DNA of 64,000 bases, taken from NCBI RefSeq assembly GCF_041080815.1, contig NZ_CP160205.1, positions 744,001 to 808,000 on the forward strand, written 5' to 3'. Within the stretch, counting starts at the first letter, position 1, and each line of letters begins with the position of its first letter. This stretch comes from Mucilaginibacter yixingensis (lineage in GTDB: Bacteria; Bacteroidota; Bacteroidia; Sphingobacteriales; Sphingobacteriaceae). The position numbers and the translations under genes are program-made. This document shows positions 1 to 8,850 of this stretch, in pieces. Under the pieces are notes generated by a model. It was not told the DNA's origin, searched no databases, and was given only the letters and a program-made list of their open reading frames with translations.

Positions 1-736
1 CCTCAATTACCTGTACCTGGCGCTGAAACTCGTGCTCAATAGCACGTTGCAGGTTACGGATAGAGTTGAGGTTTTTTACCTCGCAACGGTTACCGTAAGT
101 GGTAGCGCCACGCAAGCGTACAGATATATTGGCATCGCAACGCAGGCTGCCCTCTTCCATATTGCCATCGCAAATGTCAAGGTAGCGCACCAGTCGCCTG
201 ATTTCGGTTAAATATTGGCCGGCTTCTTCGGCGCTGCGCAGATCTGGTTCAGATACAATTTCTACCAGTGGCACACCGGCACGGTTCAGGTCGATGAGTG
301 AATCAGACGAGTGATTGTCGTGCATGCTTTTGCCGGCATCTTCTTCCATGTGGATGTGATGGATGGCAATTTGCTTCTGCGTACCGTCATGCAGTTTAAC
401 GGTTACATGGCCGCCAATGCAGATTGGTTGCTGATCCTGACTGATCTGGTAACCTTTCGGCAAATCGGCATAGAAATAGTTTTTGCGGGCAAAATGGTTT
501 TCCAGGTTGATGTGGCAGTTGCAGGCCAGTCCCATTTTAATGGCATACTCAACCGCCTTTTTGTTTAAGAAAGGCAAGGTACCCGGATGCCCCAGCGATA
601 CCATGCTGATATGCTGATTGGGGCCGCCGCCAAAAGCAGCAGAATCAGATGAAAAAGCCTTGCTTTGAGTGGATAACTGTGCGTGCACTTCCAGCCCTAC
701 CACCAGTTCATATTTATCGCTCAAAGTATTTGTCAT
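1..736 (-). CDS. gatB: Asp/Glu-tRNA(Asn/Gln) amidotransferase subunit B, N-terminal part
   Basis: The gene runs off the left edge of the window; about 245 N-terminal residues are present out of roughly 480 usual for the family. The translation begins MTNTLSDKYELVVGLEVHAQ and carries the family hallmarks GLEVHAQL, FCGDP-equivalent SLGHPGTLP, HFARKNYFYADLPKGYQISQ and EEDAGKSMH, followed by DLNRAGVPLVEIVSEPD. GatB binds misacylated Glu-tRNA(Gln) or Asp-tRNA(Asn) and, with GatA and GatC in the cytoplasm, converts it to the amidated form. The ATG at 734-736 is the natural start, since the conserved VGLEVH motif follows within about 15 residues. A TATATTTG box lies 27 bases upstream. Confidence 0.95.
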   Translation of the reverse strand, partial: MTNTLSDKYELVVGLEVHAQLSTQSKAFSSDSAAFGGGPNQHISMVSLGHPGTLPFLNKKAVEYAIKMGLACNCHINLENHFARKNYFYADLPKGYQISQDQQPICIGGHVTVKLHDGTQKQIAIHHIHMEEDAGKSMHDNHSSDSLIDLNRAGVPLVEIVSEPDLRSAEEAGQYLTEIRRLVRYLDICDGNMEEGSLRCDANISVRLRGATTYGNRCEVKNLNSIRNLQRAIEHEFQRQVQVIE

Positions 737-762
737 TGCTTCAGTATTCGGTATATCGGTTT

Positions 763-770
763 CAAATATA
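763..770 (-). promoter_or_regulatory. candidate -7 box upstream of gatB
   Basis: On the minus strand this reads TATATTTG, an exact match to the Bacteroidota TAnnTTTG element, a suitable distance upstream of the gatB start. No convincing TTTG -33 element was found at the expected spacing, so the call rests on the -7 box alone. Confidence 0.35.
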
Positions 771-1026
771 TAAAGATTACTTAATGAGTAGGCTTTATTT
801 TGAAATGATGAGGGTGTGTTTTAATAAGCGCTGCGCTTTAGTTAACTTAAGTTACGAGTAAAGGAAACTTATACGAAAGATTCATTAAGCGTTATTTATT
901 AAAAAGCATTAGTCTTCAGGAAAAAGGTGGTTCATTAAACATGCCGCTCCGCCGGAGCTTGTTTACCTTCCTATAGAAATGCTATTAACATATCGTCCCA
1001 CTGGGACTAAAGTCTAAAAGAAAACA

Positions 1027-1064
1027 TACAAGATCGGCGCTCATTTATGAGCGCCGATCTTGTA
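1027..1064 (-). terminator. strong hairpin terminator for the leftward GH operon
   Basis: A perfect 17-bp stem (1027-1043 with 1048-1064) closes a TTTA loop. Read on the minus strand it is followed by a T-rich run (TGTTTTCTTTT after the stem), as expected for intrinsic termination of the GH30-GH30-GH5 transcript ending at 1234. Confidence 0.75.
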
Positions 1065-1072
1065 TAAATAAT

Positions 1073-1218
1073 AGGTCATTTCGAAGAAGCCGCGGCGGGA
1101 ATGCGCGTAAGGGCGACTGAGAAATCTTAGCTCTCATGCTTTCCATGTGGTTTATCAATCGTACAAGATTCCTCCTCACGCCATCGCACAACCCCTCCTT
1201 GTTCGTTCGGAATGACAA
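1073..1218. repeat. dispersed palindromic element, family B (copy 1)
   Basis: The element begins GTCATTTCGA and ends with the inverted counterpart TCGGAATGAC; internally it has GAGAAATCTTA and ACAAGATTCCTC as further inverted pieces. The same architecture recurs at 23692-23837. It lies directly 3' of the GH5 stop codon. Confidence 0.6.
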
Positions 1219-1233
1219 GCAGCGATTATGTTT

Positions 1234-2982
1234 TTACTCCTTCTCAAACGTCATACTCCTCAACTGAAACCCGCCTTTATCCACCAACACGCGCAATTGC
1301 TGCACCCCCGCTTTCAGCTTGATATCCTTTATTTTGATGGTTGACCATTTATCAACTCCACCAGTATTGGGTATAATCTGGGTATCAGTCAACTTATCAA
1401 AGCCATTCAATAACGATAACCTACCATCACCATTATCTGCAGAAACAGTAAGTTTCACCGAATAAGTGCCAGCCTGTTTCACATTCACTGTATACTGCAT
1501 CCACTCGCCCTCTTCAATATTGAAAACGTAAGGACCATTATCATCAACCTTGATATCAACGCCATCATTACGGTAAGCATGCCCGCGGTTGCCTTGAGTG
1601 TTCACGCCCGGGGTAAACTGATAGCTCGATGTATCCTTATCGTAATAAGCCGAACGCTGCCTGCCCATATCAAAATCAGCCGCGTTGATTACGGTGCTTT
1701 TGCCCTGGATGGTTAGATTTATAAAAGGTTTGGTTTCTGCCGATTGTACCTGTCTGAACAGGGCATCTACCACATCCGGGTGTTTAATGTTGTTCTCAAA
1801 TTTGAGATTTTCCAGTAGCTGATCGAGCGTTTTCTGTGCTTCTTCTGATGATGGCTTTGCGCCCCTGCCTGCCCAGTAATCAACCAGTTTTTGCCAGCCT
1901 TCGGGCTGTTTGATTGCTACCGGGTTGTTGATGCCCATCTTTTTCCATGGCCACCATGACCAGCCGATGTTATTGCGTTCTACCAAGCCAATGGCCTCGG
2001 TAAACCAGGTATTGGAGTTCTCGCCAGACTCGCCCATCCACAGCGGCACGTTATATTTCTCGCGCAGATCAAGGAAGCCCTGTATCGCTTTCTGGCTATT
2101 AAAATTGCCGTATTTGTGGAAGCTCAGCACCATGTTATTATCCCAGGCGGGCAAAATACCGTTGTAGTTATTGCCGAAGCCGTTGCCCTCAATAATCACA
2201 ATATGTTTTTTATCTACCTCGCGGATGGCAGCGGTAACTTCCATCATCAGTTTCTTTAACGGTGCGTTAGTTTTCTCGGCTGTGCCACGGATGTCTTTCG
2301 CATCATCGAAGCCCCAGTTGGGTTCGTTAATAATATCATATCCGCCAATATTAGGCTCGTTGGCATAGCGCTGGGCCAGCTTGTGCCAAAGGGCAACCAT
2401 CTTTTGCTGATTGGCTTCGCTTTGCCACAGCGATGGTTTTTCAGGGTAACGGTCTGATATCGGCAGGTCATTTCCCTGTCCGCCCGGAGTGGCGTGCAGA
2501 TCAAGGATGAGATACATGTGGTTGGCCTTGCACCATTTTAATAAATCATCTACCATGTTAAAACCTTTATCAAGCCAGGTGTTCTGGCCTGCTACGGGTT
2601 CTTCTTCAACCGGCAGGGTAAACAGGTTAAAGTGCATGGGCAGGCGGATGGAGTTGAAACCCCAGCGTGCCATCGAGTCCACATCTATCTTGCGGGTATT
2701 ATTGGCCAGCCATTTTTCATAAAAGGTCTTGGTTTTCTCCGGCCCGATCAAATCCTCAATTCCGGCTTTGATCTTATGCTGCTGACCGATATTGCCGAGA
2801 CGGAACATATAGCCTTCCTGCAGCATATCGCCGCCCAGGCCAACGCCGCGCAGTATTACTTTCTGGCCTTTTTCGTTTACAATCAGTTTGCCGTCGGCTT
2901 TAAGAAAGCCCTGGCTGTGAGCTTGTTGCATGGCGAATAGACAAGCAGCGCCCAAAATATATTTTAGTTTATGCTGATACAT
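1234..2982 (-). CDS. secreted GH5 glycoside hydrolase with C-terminal carbohydrate-binding domain
   Basis: This 582-residue protein has a signal peptide (about 1-24, ending AHSQ), a GH5 (beta/alpha)8 catalytic domain (about 30-375) and a C-terminal beta-sandwich resembling CBM6/35 (about 440-580). The family residues are visible: acid/base Glu220 in IINEPNWG and nucleophile Glu318 in WMGESGEN, with the RLPMHFN and LDLHATPGGQ strands earlier. GH5 enzymes of this type cleave beta-glucosidic or mannosidic bonds by a retaining mechanism; the exact substrate cannot be read from sequence. It is last in a leftward run, 12 bases after the GH30 stop codon, so it is probably co-transcribed with the GH30 genes and acts in the periplasm or at the surface on the same glycan. 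Confidence 0.9.
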   Translation of the reverse strand: MYQHKLKYILGAACLFAMQQAHSQGFLKADGKLIVNEKGQKVILRGVGLGGDMLQEGYMFRLGNIGQQHKIKAGIEDLIGPEKTKTFYEKWLANNTRKIDVDSMARWGFNSIRLPMHFNLFTLPVEEEPVAGQNTWLDKGFNMVDDLLKWCKANHMYLILDLHATPGGQGNDLPISDRYPEKPSLWQSEANQQKMVALWHKLAQRYANEPNIGGYDIINEPNWGFDDAKDIRGTAEKTNAPLKKLMMEVTAAIREVDKKHIVIIEGNGFGNNYNGILPAWDNNMVLSFHKYGNFNSQKAIQGFLDLREKYNVPLWMGESGENSNTWFTEAIGLVERNNIGWSWWPWKKMGINNPVAIKQPEGWQKLVDYWAGRGAKPSSEEAQKTLDQLLENLKFENNIKHPDVVDALFRQVQSAETKPFINLTIQGKSTVINAADFDMGRQRSAYYDKDTSSYQFTPGVNTQGNRGHAYRNDGVDIKVDDNGPYVFNIEEGEWMQYTVNVKQAGTYSVKLTVSADNGDGRLSLLNGFDKLTDTQIIPNTGGVDKWSTIKIKDIKLKAGVQQLRVLVDKGGFQLRSMTFEKE

Positions 2983-2994
2983 GTTGATTGAGAT

Positions 2995-4407
2995 TTATTG
3001 CCAAACGTAAGTAGCCACCGCACCGCTGCTAAGCGATGCCGCCGCCACGCGACCGTTATAGCCAATGTTGAAGCCTTGGGTTTTATCGCTCACGTTGGCC
3101 ACTATTAAAACCTTCCTGCCGTCGGGAGTAGTAAATGCCACGTTAGGCAGCGGATCAATATCTGTAGAGGCCACCCGCACCGAGCCCGGGCGCACAAACT
3201 TGGAGGCATGGGCCATAGCATAATAAGCAATGTTGGGTGTGTAATTGTCTTTATCAATGGTCACCGCGCCCTGGCACATAGGGCAACCACCGCGATCTGT
3301 ATGGGGCTGGTTCTGTGCGTCGGCAGCCAGGTTCCATTCCAGTACGTTGCGGCACCAGTTGCGGGTAGCGCCAATAAACAGGCGACGTACTGGGTTGATG
3401 ATGTTGATAGTCGGGCTACCGTCTTTCTCAATCACCATTTGCTCGGTGAAATACAGGTTTTTATCAGGATGAGCATTGTGCAGATCAGTCAGTGCCTCAA
3501 TCTTGCCGCCATAGAGGTGAAAGCCGGAGCCATCCACATAGCGGGCTGCTGCTTTATCGTTCAGGATTGAATCGGCATAATCGGGTCTGTCGCAATTATG
3601 ATCGTAAACGATGATCTTGGTTTTGATGCCTGCCGATTGAAACGCCGGACCAAGATTGTTCTTAATAAAATCAGCCTGCTCATGCGCCTCCATCACCATG
3701 CTTGGGTTGTTTTTGGGGTTGAGTGGCTCGTTCTGCACAGTAATGGCGTCAATGCTGATGCCCTGCGCTTTATAGGCCTGAATATATTTAACCAGGTAAT
3801 TGGCATAGGTCTGGTAATACTCGGGCTTCAAAACGCCGCCGCGGGTATCGCCGTTGCTCTTCATCCAGGCGGGGGCAGACCACGGTGAGCCCAGGATCAT
3901 GATCTTTGGGTTGATTTTCAAGATCTCTTTTAAAACCGGTATCACATCCACCTTATCCGGGCCAAGATCAAAGGCTTTCAATTGCGGGTCTACTGAGCCT
4001 GCGGGCACATCGTCATAAGAAAAAACATGATCATTTAAATCACTTGCGCCGATGCTCAAACGCAGGTAACTCACGCCAATGTTATCGGCATCGGTAGCAA
4101 AAACTTTTTTGAGCAATGCTGCCCGTGCCGGGGCGCTCATGCGCACAATGTGCATGGCGCTGCCGCCGGTAAGCGCAAAGCCAAAACCGTCTATCGGTTG
4201 GTATTTGGTGTGGTCATCAACTTTAATAACCGGGTAGTTGTTGGTGTTGGCCGGTTCAAAGGTTAACGGTTCTTTTTGGTGGGCAAACAGCGCAGATCGG
4301 TCTGCATTGGTGAGCCAGCAGCTCACCGTTTTTTTCTGCGCAAAGCCCGCCGGCCCAAGGCCGACGAGTGCGCATAGCGATACAAATACAGTATGTTTGA
4401 TTTTCAT
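2995..4407 (-). CDS. secreted GH30 glycosidase (possible beta-1,6-glucanase subfamily)
   Basis: From the chosen ATG at 4405-4407 the protein has 470 residues and a clean signal peptide (MKIKHTVFVSLCALVGLG, cut after GFAQ). An in-frame ATG 26 codons upstream would read through a palindromic repeat and spoil the signal peptide, so it was rejected. GH30 hallmarks are FGFALTGGSA near the N-terminus, SPWSAPAWMKSNG, acid/base Glu227 in TVQNEP and nucleophile Glu322 in YFTEQM; a C-terminal beta-sandwich follows. Retaining GH30 enzymes cleave beta-glucosyl, beta-1,6-glucan or beta-xylan linkages. The LRLSIGASDLNDH stretch resembles Bacteroidota GH30_3-like enzymes, but the subfamily assignment is from memory. 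It sits in the leftward arm of the SusCD locus. Confidence 0.9.
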   Translation of the reverse strand: MKIKHTVFVSLCALVGLGPAGFAQKKTVSCWLTNADRSALFAHQKEPLTFEPANTNNYPVIKVDDHTKYQPIDGFGFALTGGSAMHIVRMSAPARAALLKKVFATDADNIGVSYLRLSIGASDLNDHVFSYDDVPAGSVDPQLKAFDLGPDKVDVIPVLKEILKINPKIMILGSPWSAPAWMKSNGDTRGGVLKPEYYQTYANYLVKYIQAYKAQGISIDAITVQNEPLNPKNNPSMVMEAHEQADFIKNNLGPAFQSAGIKTKIIVYDHNCDRPDYADSILNDKAAARYVDGSGFHLYGGKIEALTDLHNAHPDKNLYFTEQMVIEKDGSPTINIINPVRRLFIGATRNWCRNVLEWNLAADAQNQPHTDRGGCPMCQGAVTIDKDNYTPNIAYYAMAHASKFVRPGSVRVASTDIDPLPNVAFTTPDGRKVLIVANVSDKTQGFNIGYNGRVAAASLSSGAVATYVWQ

Positions 4408-4429
4408 TGAATGTGGAGTGATTTGAAAC

Positions 4430-4554
4430 TTGTCATTGCGAGCAGGGTAGAGGGACGGACTGTGCGCGAAGTAATCTCGTCGCATCTCTTTCCGTGCGAC
4501 GAGATTGCTTCGTCACGCCCCGCGCCAGGCAATTCCCGTTCCTCGCAATGACAA
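4430..4554. repeat. dispersed palindromic element, family A (copy 1)
   Basis: The ends TTGTCATTGCGA and TCGCAATGACAA are exact inverted repeats; an inner pair, GCGAAGTAATCTCGTCGCA and TGCGACGAGATTGCTTCG, forms a second stem. Similar copies lie at 8380-8501 and 16575-16674. It occupies the gap between the two GH30 genes. Confidence 0.75.
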
Positions 4555-4570
4555 ATGTTTTATGTTTTGC

Positions 4571-6013
4571 TTACTTAACAATCATTGTAGCAATAGAATG
4601 CGGCAGCGCCGTAGCCTGTGCAGCTTTGCCTTTCATCCATAGCAGGTAAGGCACCTTGTCATCGCTGTTATTCATCACCACAACCACTAACTGGCCATTA
4701 GCATTTTTGAATGCCGTGCTCAACAACTTATCGCGGCTTACCGAAGCGGCTACGCGTTTAGCACCGGGACGCACAAATTTGGAGAAATGGCCCAGGTAAT
4801 AATACTCGTTGGTATAGATCAGCTGACCGGTTTTGGTGTTGCCGATGATAGGGGCGAAGCAGTAGTTACCTACATGGTTAGGACCGCCTTGCTCGTCTAA
4901 CAAAACGTTCCAATCCGTCCAGCCGGTGGCGCCGCTGTTAAAATCGTTAATCATGGAGTAGCCGTACTTTTCGCCCAGGTTCCAATCGTCTACGCGGTTC
5001 AGGTCAAAGCGTTCGATGCAGCCCTCGGTGAAGATCAGGTTTTTGTTGGGGAAAGCCGCGTTAACCAGCTTAACGTTATCAAAACGCATGCTGCTGCCGG
5101 TCCAGGTTTCATACCAGTGGTAGCCAATACCCCAGATGTATTTGGCTGCTTCCGGATCGCTCAGGATAACGCTGGCTTGCTGATAAACCTCGTCACGGTT
5201 ATGATCCCAGGCGATGATTTTGGTATTCATTTTGGCTTTGGCAAAGGTTGGCCCCATGTATTTCTTTACAAAATCGCGCTCTTCCTCGGCAGTAAAAACG
5301 CACGATTCCCATTTTTGCGTGGCCATGGGCTCGTTCTGTACCGTTATTGCCCACAGGGGGATGCCTTGCTGCTGATAGGCTTTGATAAACTTTATAAACA
5401 AGTTGGCCCAGCTTTGCATATACTCCGGCTTCAGTTTGCCGCCGTGCAGTACATCGTTATTGGTTTTCATAAACGCCGGCGGGCTCCACGGACTGGCAAA
5501 CATGGTGAGCTTACCACCTGCAGCTTTAATGGCGTCTTTTATAAACGGTACGCGGTATTTCAAATCGTGCGCAATTGAAAATGTTTTGAGCGAGCCATCA
5601 CCAGGTTGTACGTAGGCGTAGCTGTCGCTGCTAAAATCGCAGCTTTGTATGTTGGTGCGGCCCAGGGTGTAGCCAATGCCCGCTGTGGGGTCGTAATAGG
5701 CGCGCATAAACTCTTGTTGTTTGTCTTTAGGTAGCTTGTAGTAAGTTTCTGCCGCTGCGTCAGTAAGGGCACCGCCAATGCCCACCATAGACTGGAAGGT
5801 TTTTCCCGGGTCTATAAATACCGAGATATCAGTTTCCAATGGTTGCGGCTTGTCTACAAACGTAAGCGTTCCGGTTGGGCTGAGCTTGTAATCGGTGCTT
5901 TTGGCGGTGGTGTATACCTCGGCGATTTTTGGCGCGGTGGTTTGTGCCTGGACCAGTTGAGTAAACGCTAAAATGCCGGTCGCAACGGCATAACAGCTAA
6001 ATTTTTTGATCAT
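4571..6013 (-). CDS. secreted GH30 glycosidase (glucosylceramidase-like)
   Basis: The ATG at 6011-6013 gives 480 residues starting MIKKFSCYAVATGILAFTQL with signal cleavage after VQAQ; an upstream in-frame ATG would add 21 residues and bury the signal peptide. The catalytic domain shows MVGIGGALTDAAAE, LGRTNIQSCDFS, SPWSPPAFMKTN, acid/base Glu228 in TVQNEP and nucleophile Glu330 in IFTEGC. This is the classic layout of bacterial GH30_1-like beta-glucosidases or glucanases, with a short C-terminal beta-domain. It is the first gene of the leftward arm and the paralogue of the GH30 at 2995-4407, though clearly diverged, suggesting two linkages or chain lengths are handled. The promoter should lie in 6014-6453, shared with the divergent sensor-regulator. 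Confidence 0.9.
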   Translation of the reverse strand: MIKKFSCYAVATGILAFTQLVQAQTTAPKIAEVYTTAKSTDYKLSPTGTLTFVDKPQPLETDISVFIDPGKTFQSMVGIGGALTDAAAETYYKLPKDKQQEFMRAYYDPTAGIGYTLGRTNIQSCDFSSDSYAYVQPGDGSLKTFSIAHDLKYRVPFIKDAIKAAGGKLTMFASPWSPPAFMKTNNDVLHGGKLKPEYMQSWANLFIKFIKAYQQQGIPLWAITVQNEPMATQKWESCVFTAEEERDFVKKYMGPTFAKAKMNTKIIAWDHNRDEVYQQASVILSDPEAAKYIWGIGYHWYETWTGSSMRFDNVKLVNAAFPNKNLIFTEGCIERFDLNRVDDWNLGEKYGYSMINDFNSGATGWTDWNVLLDEQGGPNHVGNYCFAPIIGNTKTGQLIYTNEYYYLGHFSKFVRPGAKRVAASVSRDKLLSTAFKNANGQLVVVVMNNSDDKVPYLLWMKGKAAQATALPHSIATMIVK

Positions 6014-6453
6014 ACAAATTGGTTTATAAATACGGTTTGATGGTTTTAAAAGTATAGACGTATCAGCCGGCAGCATCCCTTACTCGCCATCAAAAAATTC
6101 AGTTTAATTGGTGAAAAGCTGCGCCCGATATTCCAAAACTATTGAAAATTGCCTTGAATTACGAAATAAAAATAACATAAAATATTGATTATTAAATACT
6201 TATATATTTGTTTGATACGCTTTACGCACAGGTAATTAGCCCGTGCAAAAGCTTGAAAATGTTGCACCTGATTGCAAATTCAGTATTATTGTACCTGTAA
6301 GCCAATACGCATCAATCTCAAGATTAAAACTTTGTACTTATTTTAAAGCAAATACAGGTTTTAACGCTGTTTTGAAGCGATTTGCCAAGACCAATTACCC
6401 GGATCCCTAACCAGGACCAACCACATAAACTAATTTTTATTGATTAAACTTTT
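6014..6453. other. divergent control region between GH30 arm and sensor-regulator
   Basis: The 440-base AT-rich gap separates two divergent transcription units. It contains a TATATTTG box at 6203-6210 on the plus strand, about 240 bases before the regulator start, and several TTTG-like tracts. I see no open frame with protein character. Operators for the regulator at 6454 would be expected here, but I could not identify one by eye. Confidence 0.5.
6203..6210 (+). promoter_or_regulatory. candidate -7 box for the sensor-regulator gene
   Basis: TATATTTG matches the TAnnTTTG consensus exactly. The nearest TTG upstream is only about 15 bases away, short of the usual 19-21, and the leader would be long, so this is a weak call. 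Confidence 0.3.
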
Positions 6454-8361
6454 ATGCTGAGCGCTGCTTGTAAGAAATGGCTGGTATTGATAATGCTGAT
6501 GATAGCGTTTGGACTGAACCTGCGTGCGCAACAGATTGTCACTGCAGATAATACCACTAACGAACATGTTTTTACCCACCAGGAACTGCGATGGTTGGAA
6601 GATAAAGACGGTAAGCTAACGTTGGACCAGGTCCGGTCGGCAGTGTTTGACAGGCAGTTTAAAGAGAACAGTGGCGTTTATCCTAAAAACTTTAATAATC
6701 AATCCTATTACTGGTATCGCATCAGGGTGCGGCTTAATAATGTTACCGCTAACAAAGAGAGCCTGATTGAGTTTTTTGACCAGACTACGGATGATATTAC
6801 CTCTTACATTCCAGACAGTAACGGTGTCTACCACATGGAGCGGGCAGGCGCGTCGTTCAACTTTGATAGACGGCTTTATAAGCACAAGAATTTTGAATTC
6901 AGGATCTTAGATAGGCATAACGGTGTTTATACCTACTATTTCAGGGTGCGTTCTAAAGAGCAGGTGAATGTGATTATTGTTTACCGCACCATTGATTACT
7001 TTATTCATTACGCGCTCTCCGAGTATCTTACCTACGGGATCTTCTACGGCATGATCCTCATTTTTTGCCTGCACAACCTGCTGATGTTTATTGCAGTAAA
7101 ACGCCTGCAATACATCTTCTATGTTGGGTACATTTTAAGTGTGGGCATTTACGAGATGAGTGTGGACGGCATTGCCTTTCAATACGTTTGGCCAAACTCG
7201 CCCAACTGGAACGAGTATGCTTACGGCACTGCATTGTTTTTGATGAGTGTTTTTGCGCTAGAGTTTACTAAGGAACTGTTGCAGGTAAAAACCAGGTCGC
7301 CGCTATTATATAAACTGATTAATATCACGCTGACGGCCCGGGGCATTTACTTTCTACTGTGCTTCTTTTTCTTTAGAAATCTGTTCATTCTCAAATATGT
7401 AGATGTAATACCGCTGCTGATTGCCTTTGGTACCGGTATATACATTTTGCGTTCTGGCTTCAAACCCGCACGTTTCTTTGTGTTGGGCTACGCATTTCTC
7501 TTCTTCGGATTCTTGCTGAAAGCTGCAACGGTTTTGGGTTTAAACTACCCGATAGTGGGCCGCATATTGGGCCATTATAGTTTAACCCTGGGCTTTATGA
7601 TGGAGATGATGTTGCTCTCGTTCTCCATAGGCGATCAGGTGCGGCTGTTGCGAAAGGAGAAAGATGCCGCGCACGAAGAAACCCTGCGCCTTAAAGATTC
7701 CATTAACCGCGAGCTGGAAGAGCAGGTGCGTATCCGTACCTCGGAAGTAGTACGTCAGGCTAATGAGATTCTGGATCAGAATGCCACTATTGAAGCTCAG
7801 AATGAAGAATTGCTGGCGATAAACGAACAATTAGAGCTACAGGCCGAAGAAATATCGCGCATGAATTTGCTGCTGGAGAAAGACAATATTCAGCTTAAAA
7901 CCAACATTGCCAAGGTAACGGACGATCGCGCCCAATCCAAAGAGCTGAGTTTTGAAGAATTCAGCGCGCAATACCCTGATCAGGAAACCTGCTACAAATT
8001 CCTGTCGGACCTGAAATGGGCCGTGGGTTACCAATGCTCGCGTTGTGCTAACACCAATTACTGCGCAGGCCGCATGCCTTACAGCAGGCGTTGTACTAAA
8101 TGCACCTATGAGGAGTCTGTTCTGCAGCGCACCATTTTCCATAATAACCGCATACCTATTAATAAGGCTTTTTACCTGGTTTATTTGATGTATACCAGCA
8201 AGGGCACTATCTCATCGCATCAGCTATCTGAAAAGCTGGATATCAGGCAAAGTACCTGCTGGTCTTACTCTATCAAAGTAAAGAAAGCCATGCAGGAGCA
8301 TAAAAAAGAAGCCAAAAAAGGCGGTCAGCAGGGCTGGAGCCGTTTGGTTATTGGGGCCTGA
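6454..8361 (+). CDS. 7TMR-DISM membrane sensor fused to an IS1595-transposase zinc ribbon and HTH; probable PUL regulator
   Basis: The 635-residue protein has a signal peptide (1-25, LRAQ), an extracellular DISMED2-like beta domain (about 30-175, with YYWYRIRVRL), seven predicted membrane helices (about 191-392) and a charged coiled coil (about 395-490). A C-terminal module follows at 498-612. That module has LSFEEFSAQYPD, a zinc ribbon (Cys528/Cys531 and Cys547/Cys550), TIFHNNRIPINKAF and a SSHQLSEKLDIRQSTCW helix-turn-helix. This is the N-terminal DNA-recognition half of IS1595-family transposases; the DDE catalytic half is absent, as the frame ends at 635. I infer a membrane-anchored DNA-binding regulator that senses an extracellular sugar and controls the flanking SusCD and GH genes. 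The gene stands alone between divergent GH30 and co-directional SusC. Confidence 0.85.
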   Translation: MLSAACKKWLVLIMLMIAFGLNLRAQQIVTADNTTNEHVFTHQELRWLEDKDGKLTLDQVRSAVFDRQFKENSGVYPKNFNNQSYYWYRIRVRLNNVTANKESLIEFFDQTTDDITSYIPDSNGVYHMERAGASFNFDRRLYKHKNFEFRILDRHNGVYTYYFRVRSKEQVNVIIVYRTIDYFIHYALSEYLTYGIFYGMILIFCLHNLLMFIAVKRLQYIFYVGYILSVGIYEMSVDGIAFQYVWPNSPNWNEYAYGTALFLMSVFALEFTKELLQVKTRSPLLYKLINITLTARGIYFLLCFFFFRNLFILKYVDVIPLLIAFGTGIYILRSGFKPARFFVLGYAFLFFGFLLKAATVLGLNYPIVGRILGHYSLTLGFMMEMMLLSFSIGDQVRLLRKEKDAAHEETLRLKDSINRELEEQVRIRTSEVVRQANEILDQNATIEAQNEELLAINEQLELQAEEISRMNLLLEKDNIQLKTNIAKVTDDRAQSKELSFEEFSAQYPDQETCYKFLSDLKWAVGYQCSRCANTNYCAGRMPYSRRCTKCTYEESVLQRTIFHNNRIPINKAFYLVYLMYTSKGTISSHQLSEKLDIRQSTCWSYSIKVKKAMQEHKKEAKKGGQQGWSRLVIGA

Positions 8362-8379
8362 TTGTAATCTTCAACCATT

Positions 8380-8501
8380 TGTCATTGCGAGGAACAGAAG
8401 GGGATGTGCGAGGCGTGACGAAGCAATCTCGTCGCGTGTTTATGCGTGCGACGAGATTGCTTCGCGCTCAATCCGACTCTACGGCCCTGCTCGCAATGAC
8501 A
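8380..8501. repeat. dispersed palindromic element, family A (copy 2)
   Basis: Starts TTGTCATTGCGAGGAAC and ends GCTCGCAATGACA; the inner stem GACGAAGCAATCTCGTCGC pairs with GCGACGAGATTGCTTCG. It lies just 3' of the sensor-regulator gene. Confidence 0.75.
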
Positions 8502-8818
8502 GTGTTTTAAATCATACCATCACATTCTTAATTTCCTCCCTGACACGCTTTAATCACATTTACGCATTTTTACGTCCGTTTTTTTAAATGTCAATTGCAC
8601 ATAAAACCTCTTTTTTGTGCTCTAAATGCGCTTTTTTATTGCTTTTTTTAACTTTTTTTTATTGTGAGGGAAGCGTATCGGTATTTGCGCATGATAGACT
8701 TGGTTTTGCGCATTACTAAGTTAAAAACAGGCTTTTTGATGCTTTTACGGTTTGTGATTTAAGTGTATTAAAATAGTATATAACTTATTAATAATCAGTT
8801 ATTTATGATATTTTTAAC

Positions 8819-8850
8819 TTGTTTTTTAGCTTAAAACACCCGTAACTTTA
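8819..8850 (+). promoter_or_regulatory. candidate promoter for the SusC-SusD operon
   Basis: A TTG at 8819-8821 is followed after 21 bases by TAACTTTA (8843-8850), one mismatch from TAnnTTTG. Transcription would start near 8857, leaving a leader of about 165 bases before the SusC start. Confidence 0.35.

Larger units (their letters stand above)
737..1233. other. intergenic region between gatB and the GH5 gene
   Basis: This 497-base stretch holds the gatB promoter region, a perfect 17-bp hairpin at 1027-1064, and a long imperfect palindromic repeat at 1073-1218. Short open frames here do not resemble proteins. I see no further gene. Confidence 0.7.

Noticed and set aside
649..861. 70-residue ORF at the gatB 5' end
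   Set aside because: It overlaps the gatB start in antisense and runs into AT-rich intergenic DNA without protein character.
4408..4485. N-terminal extension of the GH30 gene at 2995
   Set aside because: The extra 26 residues come from the family A repeat and would place the signal peptide internally.
5117..5578. 153-residue plus-strand ORF
   Set aside because: Antisense to the GH30 gene with intact catalytic residues.
8351..8587. 78-residue plus-strand ORF after the sensor gene
   Set aside because: It reads through the palindromic family A element; composition is that of repeat translation (NRRGCARRDEAISS).
8520..8830. AT-rich tract upstream of SusC as a replication origin or phage att site
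   Set aside because: No DnaA-box cluster, no tRNA end and no direct repeat was found; simple AT-rich promoter-proximal DNA is the plainer reading.
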